Below the pieces are notes generated by a model. That model was not told where the DNA came from. It ran no database searches and saw nothing but the letters and a program-made list of their open reading frames with translations. The translations under genes were made by a program, and so were the position numbers. From contig NC_081182.1 in assembly GCF_029867415.1 (NCBI RefSeq), positions 13,700,497 to 13,764,496 on the forward strand: a stretch of DNA of 64,000 nucleotides. Reading direction: 5' to 3'. Positions within the stretch are counted from its first letter, which is position 1, and every line of letters starts with the position of its first letter. The stretch is from Vicia villosa (lineage: Eukaryota; Streptophyta; Magnoliopsida; Fabales; Fabaceae). Positions 1 to 11,531 of this stretch are shown piece by piece.

Positions 1-128
1 AACACACAGTTGACCATCATCAGTTGAATCCCTAACATGGTTAACACCCAGTTGACCATCATCAGTTGATCTGTAACATGGTTAACACACAGTTGACCAT
101 CATCTGTTGATTCCCTGACATGGTTAAC
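1..128. repeat. Tandem repeat, ~42-bp unit, three copies
   Basis: Three imperfect copies of a unit containing CAGTTGACCATCATC start near positions 7, 49 and 90, giving a 41-42 bp period. The array runs off the left edge, so its full size is unknown. It is followed by an (ATT)n-type microsatellite. No coding potential is apparent. Confidence 0.85.
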
Positions 129-270
129 TATGTGTTTTATTAATATTATTATTATTACTAATATTAATATAGTTTATTATTATTATTATTACTATTATTA
201 TTATGATTATTATGATTATTATTATAGGTCAAAATAATATATTATAGGTCAAAATTATTATTATGGTTAT
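129..270. repeat. ATT/ATTATT-rich microsatellite
   Basis: Low-complexity tract dominated by TTA/TAT trinucleotides, with a short duplicated segment (ATTATAGGTCAAAAT) at its right end. From 271 to 799 the sequence is AT-rich leader or promoter DNA of the B3 gene. A possible upstream mini-exon beginning with an ATG at 583 and followed by GTAATA was noted but not established. Confidence 0.7.
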
Positions 271-799
271 TCAGTAATTAATTTTTTATGTGAATTTTTT
301 TTGTTAAAAAAATTCTATAAATTATCAACATATACTAAGCATTAAAAAACAATACTTAGTAATGTTATGCATTGTTACAAAGTATAATACTTAAATATGG
401 ATTCTTTGGATGTGGATGCTCTAATATATTACCACAATGGATCATCTCCTTCCATCCAAACGTATAAGCATTAATTTTATGTTATTAACAGTATTGAGTA
501 AAAAAAGGGAAATTGTTTAGATGACCTAAATCATATCTCTGCAACGTAATAATTGCTTTGGAAGTTGGAAAAATATAATTAATGGCTTCGTCGACTCAGG
601 TAATACCAGCCATCTATTTTTTTTATTTTTTTACTCTTCATTCTGTACCTCTGAGACCTCTTTCTTGTTCATTCTCTTAGACCTCATCAACACGCGTGCA
701 TCCGATCTTTTTCCACTTCCAAACGCGACCATCTATTCCCGTTATCCACTGTTCACGCCATCTACCACAACATACAAAAGATAAACTTCACAAACAAAG

Positions 800-871
800 A
801 TGGTGACGATACGTGAACTTCTTCAAAGACCAGGGAGGAGCCATTTCATGACCGTGCATGCCAAAGGAGAG
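800..871 (+). CDS. B3-domain gene A, exon 1 (gene split by Ogre insertion)
   Basis: An ATG at 800 opens 24 codons ending in GAG, followed by a strong donor GTAAGT at 872. The exon ends in phase 0. The matching coding part resumes at 25489, also in phase 0, on the far side of the 24-kb Ogre element. Continuity rests on three facts: the Ogre is bounded by the perfect duplication GATAG, removing the element and one duplication leaves a normal intron of about 400 bp ending in AG, and the reading phase agrees. The product would be a plant B3-type DNA-binding protein of about 221 residues. Exon 1 alone carries no recognisable domain, so the start is plausible but not proven. Confidence 0.55.
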
Positions 872-1275
872 GTAAGTTTCATCGGTTTCGGTCATTGTTT
901 TTTTATTAATAAAATACCCAGCAATATTGTTTCCATGTGCATGACGTGATTATATCGTTGCTCAGGGTTCGTGAGTTTTAATGTTAGGTTTGTCTGTTCG
1001 TGGATTAGGTTTTTATGAAGCAATCTTTGTTTGTTTTGGATAATCTGTTTGTTGTTTACGTTTATGAAGAGTGTTTGTATTTTAATGGCGATTACAAATC
1101 GTTAATTAGGATTGTGAGTAAGGTTATGTTTTGTTTGTTTGTTCAATGATGAGTAAGACTATGTACTTCCAAACCAAAACTTGATTGCGTTCAAATTTTC
1201 TGTCCTTTCAAGACAACACTTGCTATTTATGAATGTGTTCTATCATGCTCATGCTCTATTTCTATACATTGATAG

Positions 1276-2550
1276 TGTAGCAACCTGCCCTAAAAATTAG
1301 CTTTTAGAGTCGCCACCTATTCTGAAGGGCGAATAGGAAACCCTACGCAGTTTAGAGATCGGGGTAAGATACTATATTCAGGTCGAGGGAAGGTGTTAGG
1401 CACCCTAAACCCTTTCCTAAGGTTTGCATTGTAAAGTTAAGGTTGGTGGCAAAAAGATAAAGAAAGGTAACAGACAGCTTAATAGGGTTAAAAGGCTAAT
1501 TATATTGACATGATTAGAGTTTGGAGGAGGGGGACTCGCCTTGTTGCCAAGTGCCTACGTACCTCTTTAGGGAGGATCAGAGTCTACGTAGTTCGGGAAA
1601 GGGTTGTATGCCTTAAGATTGGAATTTGATCTGATATGGTTTGGAGGCTTTTGAATTGCCTTATCGTAGTTTTGAAAAGAAAGTTTGGGAAGTGTTTTAA
1701 GTTGCGGGCGTACAACGCTGATTTAATATGTTTTCGTTAGGTGCGATGATCAATAGATTTGATCATAATAATTAACGAATAGAATTGTGTATTACTGATT
1801 ACTCAGATCAATAGATTTGATCGTCGCGGGCAGTAAATAAATGTGTTTTAATAAAGATTATTATTTTTTACCATCAACTCTCATAACCAATATATTCAGT
1901 TATTACATGATGACGGATTAATTTATGAATTAATTGTTATCTCTTATCTACGACGATCAATAGATTTAATCGGATCCATAAGAGAATTTCAAACAAGGCA
2001 AATATTAATGTTAAATTAAATTAATTATTTTAAATCAGTAAAAATTTCATCTCTCGTCAATGCGACTAATAATAATAATCGGATCGAGGAGAAAATAATT
2101 ATAAACAAATAATTAAAAATTATTATTAATTCTTTTATTTTTTATTATTCACAAAGAGGGGGTGCAAATTGCTTTGAAGAAAGAAAACAGGGGTGCTAAT
2201 AGAAAGGGCCTGGCCCATTAAGAGAAGGACCGAGTGATCCAGTGTGATGCTCAAGAGGGTTCATGGTATGTGGCATGTATCTGGGTGTGTTGATCTAAAG
2301 CTAAGGTGATTTCTATGGCCAGATTATGAGGCTGCATGATGGGCTCTACGGTGAGGGACGCATGGGATTACAGAGAAATATTCACAAAAATAAATAGGCA
2401 AAGGGGAGGCTCGAACCCATGACCTCCCCCTTACCAGCGCATCACACAACCAAACATACCAAACACACATATGTGTTAAGCACACACGCCTAATATATAA
2501 TATATGAAATCCAGAAATACACGCATGAAAACGCGCGCCAAATTTCAAAT
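1276..2550 (-). repeat. Ogre 3' LTR, truncated
   Basis: These 1,275 bases align without indels to 22391-23665 in the other LTR, with about a dozen substitutions. The LTR end starts TGTAGCAACC at 1276 (TATAGCAACC in the right copy). The remaining ~1.8 kb of LTR present on the right (23666-25483) is missing here, together with the polypurine tract. Since both LTRs of a new insertion come from one template, this is a deletion after integration. At the junction a 15-bp string (2555-2569) repeats one at 2291-2305, which suggests a repair event with copied filler or microhomology. A 74-codon frame inside is spurious. Confidence 0.93.
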
Positions 2551-2730
2551 TCTCTGATCTAAAGCTAAGTATGAAAGGAAGAAAATGACAAATAGAAATG
2601 ATATTAATACTGCTATTGCCCTTTTGCTATCGAGGGTCCCAGTAATCCTTTGACTTCGGAAGTTGATGATTGCACGACTTCTTATCCTTTACGAATTGTC
2701 TTGGATTCATGACTCGGAATCTTGCCTTTG
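2551..2730 (-). other. Remnant of Ogre 3' untranslated region
   Basis: Sequence between the integrase stop codon (2731) and the truncated 3' LTR. No polypurine tract is visible next to the LTR, as expected if the deletion removed it along with the beginning of the LTR. Confidence 0.6.
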
Positions 2731-5700
2731 CTAGGCGTAGTACTTCTTAACTGCATCTGAATTGATTGGATGCGGCAGTTCATCCCCATCCATGGTGATG
2801 AGGACAAGTGCTCCTCCTGAGAATACTGTTTTTACGACATATGGACCTTCATAGTTAGGTGTCCATTTTCCTCGGGCATCGAGTCGGGGTAGTAGGATCT
2901 TCTTGAGGACGATATCTCCTTCTTTGTAAGTTCGAGGGCGGACCTTTTTATCGAACGCCTTTTTCATTCTTTTCTGATATTGTTGTCCGTGACACAAAGT
3001 TGTCAGTCGCTTTTCTTCAATGAGATTAAGTTGATCAAAATGGGTTTTCACCCATTCCGATTCTTCTAACTTTGTGTCAGCCAGAATTCATAAAGAAGGG
3101 ATCTCCACTTCAATGGGAAGGACTGCTTCCATACCATAAACCAAAGAGAAAGGGGTTGCCCCTGTGGATGTGCGCACTGAAGTTCTGTAACCGTGCAAGG
3201 CATAGGGAAGCATTTCGTGCCAATCCTTGTACGTCTTCACCATCTTTTGTATTATCTTTTTGATATTTTTATTTGCAGCTTCAACAGCGCCATTCATTTT
3301 AGGCCTATATGGTGAAGAATTATGGTGTTCAATTTTGAACTCTTCGCACAGCTCCTTCATCATGTTATTGTTCAGGTTTGACCCATTGTCAGTGATTATT
3401 CTATTTGGAATCTCGTATCGGCATATGAGGTTATGTTTGATGAACCGGGTAACCACTTGTCTTGTTACATTAGTGTAGGAAGCAGCTTCGACCCACTTTG
3501 TGAAATAGTCGATAGCAACCAATATGAATCGGTGTCCATTAGAGGCTTTGGGTTCGATCATTCCTATCATATCAATCCCCCACATTGCAAACGGCCATGG
3601 TGAGCTTAGTACATTCAGTGGATTTGGTGGTACGTGTACTTTGTCAGCGTATATTTGGCATTTATGACACGTCCTTGCATATTGGAAGCAATCAGCCTCC
3701 ATTGTTAGCCAATAGTACCCTGCTCGTAATATTTTTCTTGCCATGGAATGTCCATTTGCGTGAGTTCCAAAGGTTCCTTCATGGACTTCCTTAACAATCT
3801 CCTTGGCTTCATTCTTATCCACACATCTTAGTAACACTGAATCGTAGTTTCGCTTGTATAGGACATTACCGTTTAGGAAGAACTTAGATGCCAACCTCCT
3901 TAGCGTCTTTTTGTCAATTGTGGAGGCGTTCTCTGGATATTCTTGTTTCTCCAGGTATTTCTTAATATCATGGTACCAGGGTTTGTCATCGGGTTGCTCT
4001 CCAATTGTGAGACAATAAGCCGGCTCGTCAAAGTGTCTGACCGTTATTCGAGGTTCGTGATTTGGCCATGTCACTTTAAACATAGAGGAGAGTGTTGCCA
4101 ACGCATCGGCCATTTGATTTTCTTCCCTCGGGATATGATTAAAAGTGATGGTCTCAAACTCGGCCATTAACTCCAGTATGAGGTCTCGATACGGGATTAG
4201 CTTTGCATCTCGTGTATCCCATTCTTTATTGACTTGGTGGATTACCAACGCCGAATCCCCGTATACCTCAAGTAATTTGATCCTTAGATCGATCACAGCT
4301 TCTAACCCCAATATGCACGCTTCGTATTCTGCAATATTATTGGTACATTCGAAACATAATCTCGCAGTGAAGGGTATGTGTCGATTGTCAGGAGATGTCA
4401 GTACCGCCCCTATGCCATGTCCTAGCGCATTTGAGGCTCCATCAAACATAAGCGTCCATACTAACCCTGGTTCAGGTCCCTCGTCAGGTCCAGGTATTTC
4501 GTAGTCTCTTACTAGCATAATGTTCTCATCAGGGAAGTCGAATTTCATAGACTTATATTCTTCGATGGGCTGATGAGCTAGATGTTCTGCTAGTACACTC
4601 CCTTTTATTGCCTTCTGAGTGACGTATTGAATGTCATATTCTGACAGTAACATTTGCCATCTAGCGATTCTTCCTGTGAGAGCCTGTTTTTCGAACACGT
4701 ATTTTAAGGGATCCATCCTCGATATTAACCATGCGGAATGGTTCAGCATATATTGCCTTAGACGTTTGGAGGCCCATGCTAGGGAGCAACATGTCTTTTC
4801 CAACGGTGAATATCGAGATTTGCAATCGGTGAATTTCTTGCTAAGATAGTAAATAGTGTGCTCTTTTCTGCCTGTTTCGTCTTGCTGCCCCAGTACGCAT
4901 CCCATAGACCTTTCGAGGACGGTGAGGTACATGATCAATGGTCTTCCTGACACGGGAGGTACGAGTATCGGTGGTTCTTGCAAATAATTCTTTATGGTTT
5001 CGAAAGCCACCTGACAGTCATCGTTCCACCTGATCGGTTAGTCTTTCCTTAGTAATTTGAATATGGGTTCACATGTGGCAGTTAAATGCGAGATGAAACT
5101 TGAGATGTAGTTCAAACGACCTAAGAAACCACGAACCTCTTTTTCTGTTCTTGGAACGGGCATTTCTTGTATAGCCTTCACTTTGTCGGGATTTACTTCT
5201 ATGCCTCGTTGGCTCACAATGAATCCCAACAGCTTTCCTGACCTTTCACCAAACGTGCACTTATTTGGGTTCAACCTCAGTTTGAACTACTTTAAGCGTT
5301 CGAACAACTTTTGTAGGTGCGTAATATGTTCCTCTTCAGTACAGTATTTAGCGATCATATCATCCACATATACTTCGACTTCTTTGTGGATCATGTCGTG
5401 AAACAGCGTGACCATGGCTCGTTGATATGTTTCCCCAGCGTTTCGCAATCCAAAAGGCATTACCTTGTAACAGAAAGTGCCCCAAGACGTCATGAAGGTG
5501 GTTTTCTCCATGTCTTCGGGAGCCATTTTGATCTGATTATACCCGGAAAACCCATCCATGAATGAGAACACCGAAGCTTGTGCTGTATTGTCCACTAGTA
5601 TGTCTATGTGTGGCAATGGAAAGTCGTCTTTTGGGCTTGCTTTATTCAGATCCCTGTAATCTACACACATGCGCACTTTCCCATCCTTTTTGGGAACCGG

Positions 5701-6201
5701 CACTATATTGGCGATCCATGGTGGATATTCAACTACGGCAAGGAATCCTGCGTCGAACTGCTTGAGCACTTCTTCTCGGATTTTATTATCCATGTCGGGT
5801 CGAACGCTTCTGCGCTTTTGTCTGACAGGTGTACAACCCTCTTTGAGTGGTAGCCTATGTACGACGATGTCTGTATCCAACCCAGGCATGTCACGGTATG
5901 ACCAAGCGAATATTTCTACATAGTCATGGAGGAGTTTGACCAGCGTTGCTTTTATGTCCTCGTTCAGTATTGCCCCAATCTTAATTTCCTTGGGTTCTTT
6001 GTCTGTGCCCAAGTTTATGATTTTAATGGCTTCTTGAGGAGGGAGCATGCTTTTGGATTCTCTGTCCATTAGCCTTGACAATTCTTCCGGAAGTTCATCG
6101 TCTTCCTCATCCCCTTCCTCATACTGATTAGCGAGAGCCTCGAGTTTATGTTGAGTTTCAGCAGTATTATTATCTGTAGTGTTAGAAACTGATTTGCACA
6201 T
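2731..6201 (-). pseudogene. Ogre pol: reverse transcriptase, RNase H and integrase, with three in-frame stops
   Basis: A single frame runs through the whole region, broken only by stops at 5287-5289 (TAG), 5038-5040 (TAA) and 3088-3090 (TGA). In order it shows an acidic linker, the RT with catalytic YVDDM, a first RNase H-like segment, a second plant-type RNase H starting near WTLMFDGASN (the dual RNase H of the Tat lineage), and an integrase with a CHKC zinc motif and core acidic residues in WGIDMIG, ITDNGSN and GAVEAANKN. The C-terminal integrase tail ends at 2731. No chromodomain is seen, as usual for Tat. The TAA and TGA are each one C-to-T change from a glutamine or arginine codon. The product would copy element RNA and integrate cDNA; this copy cannot make it. 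Confidence 0.92.
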
Positions 6202-6565
6202 GTTTTTATGTTTTGTTTTAGTATGCAGTTATGTTTGTGCTTTTGTTTTATGCAGGAAAGTTATTTGTCATTTTGAGAAAGTAAATGCAAGAGAGAGGTA
6301 ATGTTTTCAATACCAAATGCAAACGACAACTTTATTAATAAACTCAAACTTTGAAAGTAAATGGGGCACAACTTTATTAATAAACTCAAACTTTGAAAGT
6401 AAATGGGGCCCTTACAAACCAACTCTATGCTTCGGGCGAGGCATGAGCGACATTGTTTTTCTTTTTATTTATTGAAAGGGAAATAAAACACATGACAAAA
6501 GCAAATTACTTTGAAATAGAAACTATCTCTGGTATCTCCAGGCTCGTCCAATTTTGGAGCTGTTC
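6202..6565 (-). other. Ogre protease-RT spacer, probable intron, with 42-bp tandem duplication
   Basis: Ogre elements carry an intron between protease and RT, and this 364-bp AT-rich non-coding gap is in that position. A plausible acceptor (minus-strand TTCTAACACTACAG) lies near 6180, just inside the RT frame. The donor could not be fixed. The spacer contains a direct 42-bp duplication at 6326-6367 and 6368-6409. Confidence 0.6.
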
Positions 6566-8263
6566 TCATGGTCTGATCATTCGGATGAAATTGGATGTAC
6601 CCTCTTTAGAATCCACGCTAGATATCACTGATACATGTTCATATCCGCCTGTGACAAAAGTTTGCATGACTGGAGGGAATCGTTGCTCTTCCTTTGCAGC
6701 TTTCTTTGTTGGTTGATATCCTAACCCCAGACGATCCTTCTTCTCTTGAACTTCTGGAACTTTGCCCCAGCCTTCCATTTTTAGGTCTTGCAGGTCTCTC
6801 CAGGATGTCACCGCCCTTCGTATCTTCTCTACCGGTAGTGTGACAGCAGTTGCAATCTCTAGTGCTTGGAATGAGGTTTCCAACGCCCCTTCTCCAGCCT
6901 CAATGTATCGGTATGAATCCAGGTTACTAATAAATATGTCCTCCTCCCCATTGACGGTTACTATAGAGTTTCCGTCCACAAATTTTACTTTTTGATGGAG
7001 TGTGGAGGTCACTGCCCCAGCGGCATGAATCCAAGGACGTCCCAATAAGCAAGTGTAAGCTAGTTCGATCTCCATCACCTGGAAATTGATGCAGAAGGTA
7101 TAAGGACCGACCACGACAGGGAGGTCTACTTCTCCGAATACTGGACTTTGTGATCCGTCGAAGGCTTTAACCACCAAGCGACTTGGTCTAACCACTAGGC
7201 CTTCCAAAGCTATTTTATCGAGAGTAGCCTTTGGCATCACATTTAATGATGAACCTGTGTCGATCAGAACTCTAGATAAGTGAGCCTTCCCACATTGTAT
7301 GGAGATATGCAAGGCTTTGTTATGCTCTTTCCCTTGTGAGGGTAGCTCATGATCACTGAAACTTAAACATGCCCCAGCAGTGAGATTAGCCACCATTCCA
7401 TCGAATTGGTTTACAGTGATGTCTTTGGTCACGTGTGCGGCATTCAGGATTTTCAGCAAGGCGTCTCGATGTTTCTATGAGTGCACTAGTAGCGAGAGGA
7501 GTGATATTTTAGATGGAGTTTGGTGTAACTGGTCCACCACTCTATAATCACTTTTCTTGATTAATGCCAAAAACTCTTCAGCATCTTTATTGGTGATCTC
7601 CTTATCCTTGGATATGCCCTCTTCAGTCGGGACCACAGTAGTTTGATTACTTGCTTGCGCCAAGTTTTCATTTGGTCGTGCCGTATTGAATATGCGGCCA
7701 CTACGAGTCATGCCCCCAGGCTCAACAATGTTTTTCACGACAGTGTTAGTGACAGAGTTATATTCCCAAGGGACCGCTTTCATCTTGTCCACAGGGTATG
7801 GAGTTTTAACCGGGATAATCTTGGTATGCCCTTGTGTGGGTATCAACAATGGTGTTTGGGAACAAGGGATGATTAGAGGCTTCCTTGCCCCTTGACTGGG
7901 TATCATTAATGGCTCATTCCTATCTAGCATGGCCACATACTCCTCTTCAGGATAATCTTTCAACTGGATCACTCCTTGGTCCACGAGTCTTTGCAGGGTG
8001 TTCTCAAAAGCTTCGTTATGTTCTATGATGAACCCCTTTGTAAGTAGACACCTCTTGAGGGCATCTATGGGGGAACTCCATTGTTGAACTAACTCTTGCT
8101 CAGTGACGACCTCGATCGCATTGACTGTGCCATCATGACGAGGCATGGGATTCGTCTTCACGTTAGGTTTGTCAAAAGCAATTGCCCCTGACTCTATTAG
8201 GTCTTGAACCTTTTGTCTGAAAGCCCAGAACTTTTCTAATGTGTGCCCAGGAGAATTAGCGTG
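6566..8263 (-). pseudogene. Ogre gag C-terminal part and aspartic protease (3' half of gag-pro split by copia)
   Basis: The frame continues the gag interrupted at 17828: subtracting the copia element and its 5-bp duplication puts both halves in one frame. It begins in a zinc-finger-like HANSPGHTLEKFW motif, where the usual second cysteine appears to be phenylalanine. A stop (TAG, 7475-7477) breaks the frame before the protease. The protease active site is DTGSSLNVMP, followed by the conserved LLGRPWIH segment. The stretch upstream of the stop includes a polar linker. The protein would form the particle and process the polyprotein; the stop, frameshift and insertion abolish this. Confidence 0.88.
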
Positions 8264-9533
8264 TGAAGGATAGAAAAACACTTAGAAAGGGGGGGATTGA
8301 ATAAGTGTGACTTTAAAACTTGGACAATAAAAATAAAATGCACAATTATTTTTATCCTGGTTCGCTGTTAACGAAGCTACTCCAGTCCACCCCCGCAGAG
8401 ATGATTTACCTCAACTGAGGATTTAATCCACTAATCGCACGGATTACAATGGTTTTCCACTTAGCCGCAACTAAGTCTTCCAGAGTCTTCTGATCACAAC
8501 CTGATCACTCCAGGAACAACTGCTTAGTTCACTCCTAAGACTTTTTCTAGAGTCTACTGATCAACACGATCACTCTAGGCTTAGTTCACTCCTAAGACTT
8601 TCTGCTCAGCCAACTGCCAAGACTTCCTGCTCAGCCAACTGCCAAGACTTCCTGCTCAGCCAACTGCTAAGACTTCCTAGAGTATACTGATCAACCGATC
8701 ACTCTAGTTCCTTACAACTTAATGTAATCAATTCAAGAGTTTACAAATGCTTCTTAAAAGCGATAATCACAACTGTGATATTTCTCTTACAATTTAAGCT
8801 TAATCTCACTAAGATATTACAACAGCAATGTAGTGAGCTTTGATGAAGATGAAGATTCTGAGTTTAGATTTGAACAGAGTTTCAGCAAGTTAATTTGAAT
8901 TGTATTGGTGCAGAATCGTTAACCTTGCTTCTCATCAGAACTTCATATTTATAGGCGTTGAGAAGATGACCGTTGAATGCATTTAATGCTTTGCGTGTTC
9001 CGTACAGCTTTGCATTTAATGTTATACGCTTTTGTCAACTACCTCGAGCCTTGTTCACGCTGTGTCTACTGACGTAGCCTTTAGTAGCTTTAACGTTCCT
9101 TTTGTCAGTCAGCGTAGTCTGCCACGTGTACTTCCTTCTGATCTGATGTTTGTGAATACGACGTTTGAATATCATCAGAGTCAAACAGCTTGGTGCATAG
9201 CATCTTCTGATCTTCTGACCTTGAAGTGCTTCTGAGCGTGATACCATCTTCTGATCTTCAGTGCTTCTGATCTCATGTTCTTCTGATGCTTCCATAGACC
9301 CATGTTCTGATTCTGCTTCGACCATCTTCTGATGTCTTGCCAGACCATGTTCTGATGTTGCATGCTGAACCATTTGAGATACAACTTCTGAGCGCTGAAT
9401 TATGCATACTCTTTATATATTTCCTGAAAGGGAAATTGCATTGGATTAGAGTACCATATTATCTTGAGCAAAATTCATATTATTGTTATCATCAAAACTA
9501 AGATAATTGATAAGAACAAATCTTGTTCTAACA
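8264..9533 (-). repeat. Copia 3' LTR
   Basis: 1,270 bp, apparently identical to 16558-17827. It contains three 25-bp tandem copies of a TGCTCAGCCAACTGC unit starting at 8603, 8628 and 8653, and many CTTCTGA motifs. Frames of 67 and 112 codons occur in both LTRs and are not genes. Confidence 0.95.
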
Positions 9534-11531
9534 ATCTCCCCCTTTTTGATGATGACAAAAACATATATAAATGATATGAATTTGCGATCAGAAAGAGTAG
9601 ACGGCAAAAGACAAATTACACAGCTATAGCATAAGCATATGAATATGTCTCCCCCTGAGATTAACAATCTCCCCCTGAGATAAATAATCTCCCCCTGAAA
9701 TAAATACTCGAAGAACTTTGATAAAAGACTTCCCTGATTATTTCGGTAGAGACGATCATATAAGCTTCTGCCTTCAGAGAATTCATAGCTTCTGACTTCT
9801 GCTTCCATTGGACAGCTTCAGAACTTGAATTTCTTTGATCTTCAGAACATTCACAGCTTCTGACTTCTGCTTCCATTCAGGACAGCTTCAGAACTTGAAT
9901 TTCTGGATCTTTTGGAGCATTCACATCTTCTGATTTCTGCTTCCCTCGGATAGCTTCAGAACTTTGAATGTCTACCAACATCACTTCATGCTAGATTTGT
10001 ATCAGAACATTGTTGAATGTACCAGAGCTTCATCAGAGCATCTCTACATCCTGAAATGTTACAGAACAAAAGACTAAACGACAAAAGTCAGCATGAACGA
10101 GTTAGAACATAAAATGTATATTCAAATACATGATATGTATCAGAGCCAAATGTATCAGAGCATTTAGGCTAAAAACATGTATCAGAGCAAATAATGTATC
10201 AGAGCCATAACATTATATGTATCAGGGCAAATAGAATTTTGTCATAACAGGATAGACAATGATATTCAAATTCTATTATTAGTGCTTCTGATTCATTCTT
10301 CTTTCTTGCTTCTGATTTCTGAAGCTTGATAGCACTCAGCTTGCTTCAGTTTCCATGGTTTTGCTTCTTGTGTTTGCTTTGAAGATTTTCTTCACTTCTC
10401 TGTACCTGCAAAACACTTAAACCATATAGAACTTGCAGTTCTTGTTAGTGAATGTGTGGGAGCCTTTACCCAGCAACTGATAGATTTAATCAAATCATTT
10501 ATCATTTATCTTTCTCCCCCTTTTTGTCATAACATCAAAAAGAATATTTTAAGAAAAACGATTCAGATGTATAAAACGACAAAAAAAACATTTACTGGAA
10601 TGTAAAACAAAGAAACTTTTCATTGATAATCAAAAGATATTACAAAGGGTTCCTATGTTTAACAAGATGAGAAACATTCCTAGCAAATACAAAAAAGGAT
10701 TTCCAAAGAGGAAATCACTACAAAAATTAAAAACAGAACCCTAGCTAGACACGCTCTGTGTCAACCCATCAAGAATCCCGGAGGACTTCTTGTCTTCCAG
10801 ACTGAAACCTCCACTGTAGGAGAGATCCCAGAACCAAGGAGGAAGTGAGGGACAGTTCACAGACAGAGAGCTAGTGTTGCAAACGGGGCTTTCCCTTAAC
10901 ATAGAAGTTAAGAATATCATTCTTAACCTCCTCCCATAACTCAAGAAAGTCTTCTGTCTTTGGGTGAAAGTTGATAACAACATCAAAGAAGAATCTGACT
11001 TGAGAGGTATTAGAAGAGCCATCCCGAGATGCACAGAGATCTGTCGCCTTTGAGACATGGAGCTTCAACAGGCTTAGGGTGAACGCTAGGTTTTGAGAGA
11101 AGAAATGAAAACCGAGAGAGAGATAGAGAAAAAAAAAATTTTAAGATGAAAAACAAAGAGATAGGAAACCAAAAACCATTTTGAAGAGTATTTAAAAGAA
11201 AATAAAGTGAAACGAATGATGAAAAGCATTTAATGTTACGTGACGTGAGGAGAGATAATAAAGACAAATGAGGTGACTAGCACAGTTACCTATGGTCGGC
11301 GTCCCTTCAACTGCACGCGCGCTTATCCATGAATAGTAACGACAGGTTTACCATCCCGAGATAAAGCGTAACAGCTGTTTTGCTTTAAAAGAGGTTCTGA
11401 ATCAACTTAGACAATGAAACGTTAGTAATAACCGAATCATAATTTCTAAAAGAATTCAATCAGAACTTCTGATTAAAAATTGTTCCACATTCATTTCAGA
11501 AGATACTCATACATGAGAACTTCTCATCTTC
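9534..11531 (-). other. Copia 3' region between pol and LTR, with repeated polypurine-tract-like motifs
   Basis: About 2 kb follows pol. SIRE-type elements often have an env-like frame here; only short frames (10741-11058, 10871-11068, 11010-11267) are present, with no recognisable domain, so none is called. The minus-strand tract AAAAAGGGGGAGATTG adjoins the LTR at 9534-9547 and is the likely primer for plus-strand synthesis. Similar GGGGGAGA motifs occur near 9648, 9668 and 9688 at 20-bp spacing, and another near 10513. Many CAGAAGC/TCAGAGC strings give the region a repetitive look. Confidence 0.7.

Noticed and set aside
560..610. Upstream coding exon starting at ATG 583 followed by GTAATA
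   Set aside because: Only six codons, no supporting similarity, and the ATG at 800 gives a phase-consistent gene.
2324..2548. 74-codon frame repeated at 23439-23663
   Set aside because: Lies in the duplicated LTR segment of the Ogre; no domain.
9032..9384. Frames of 67-112 codons also present at 17326-17678
   Set aside because: Chance frames inside the two LTRs of the copia element; identity reflects LTR identity.
10741..11267. Possible env-like gene downstream of copia pol
   Set aside because: Only short overlapping frames, with no membrane-anchor pattern or similarity that could be recognised.
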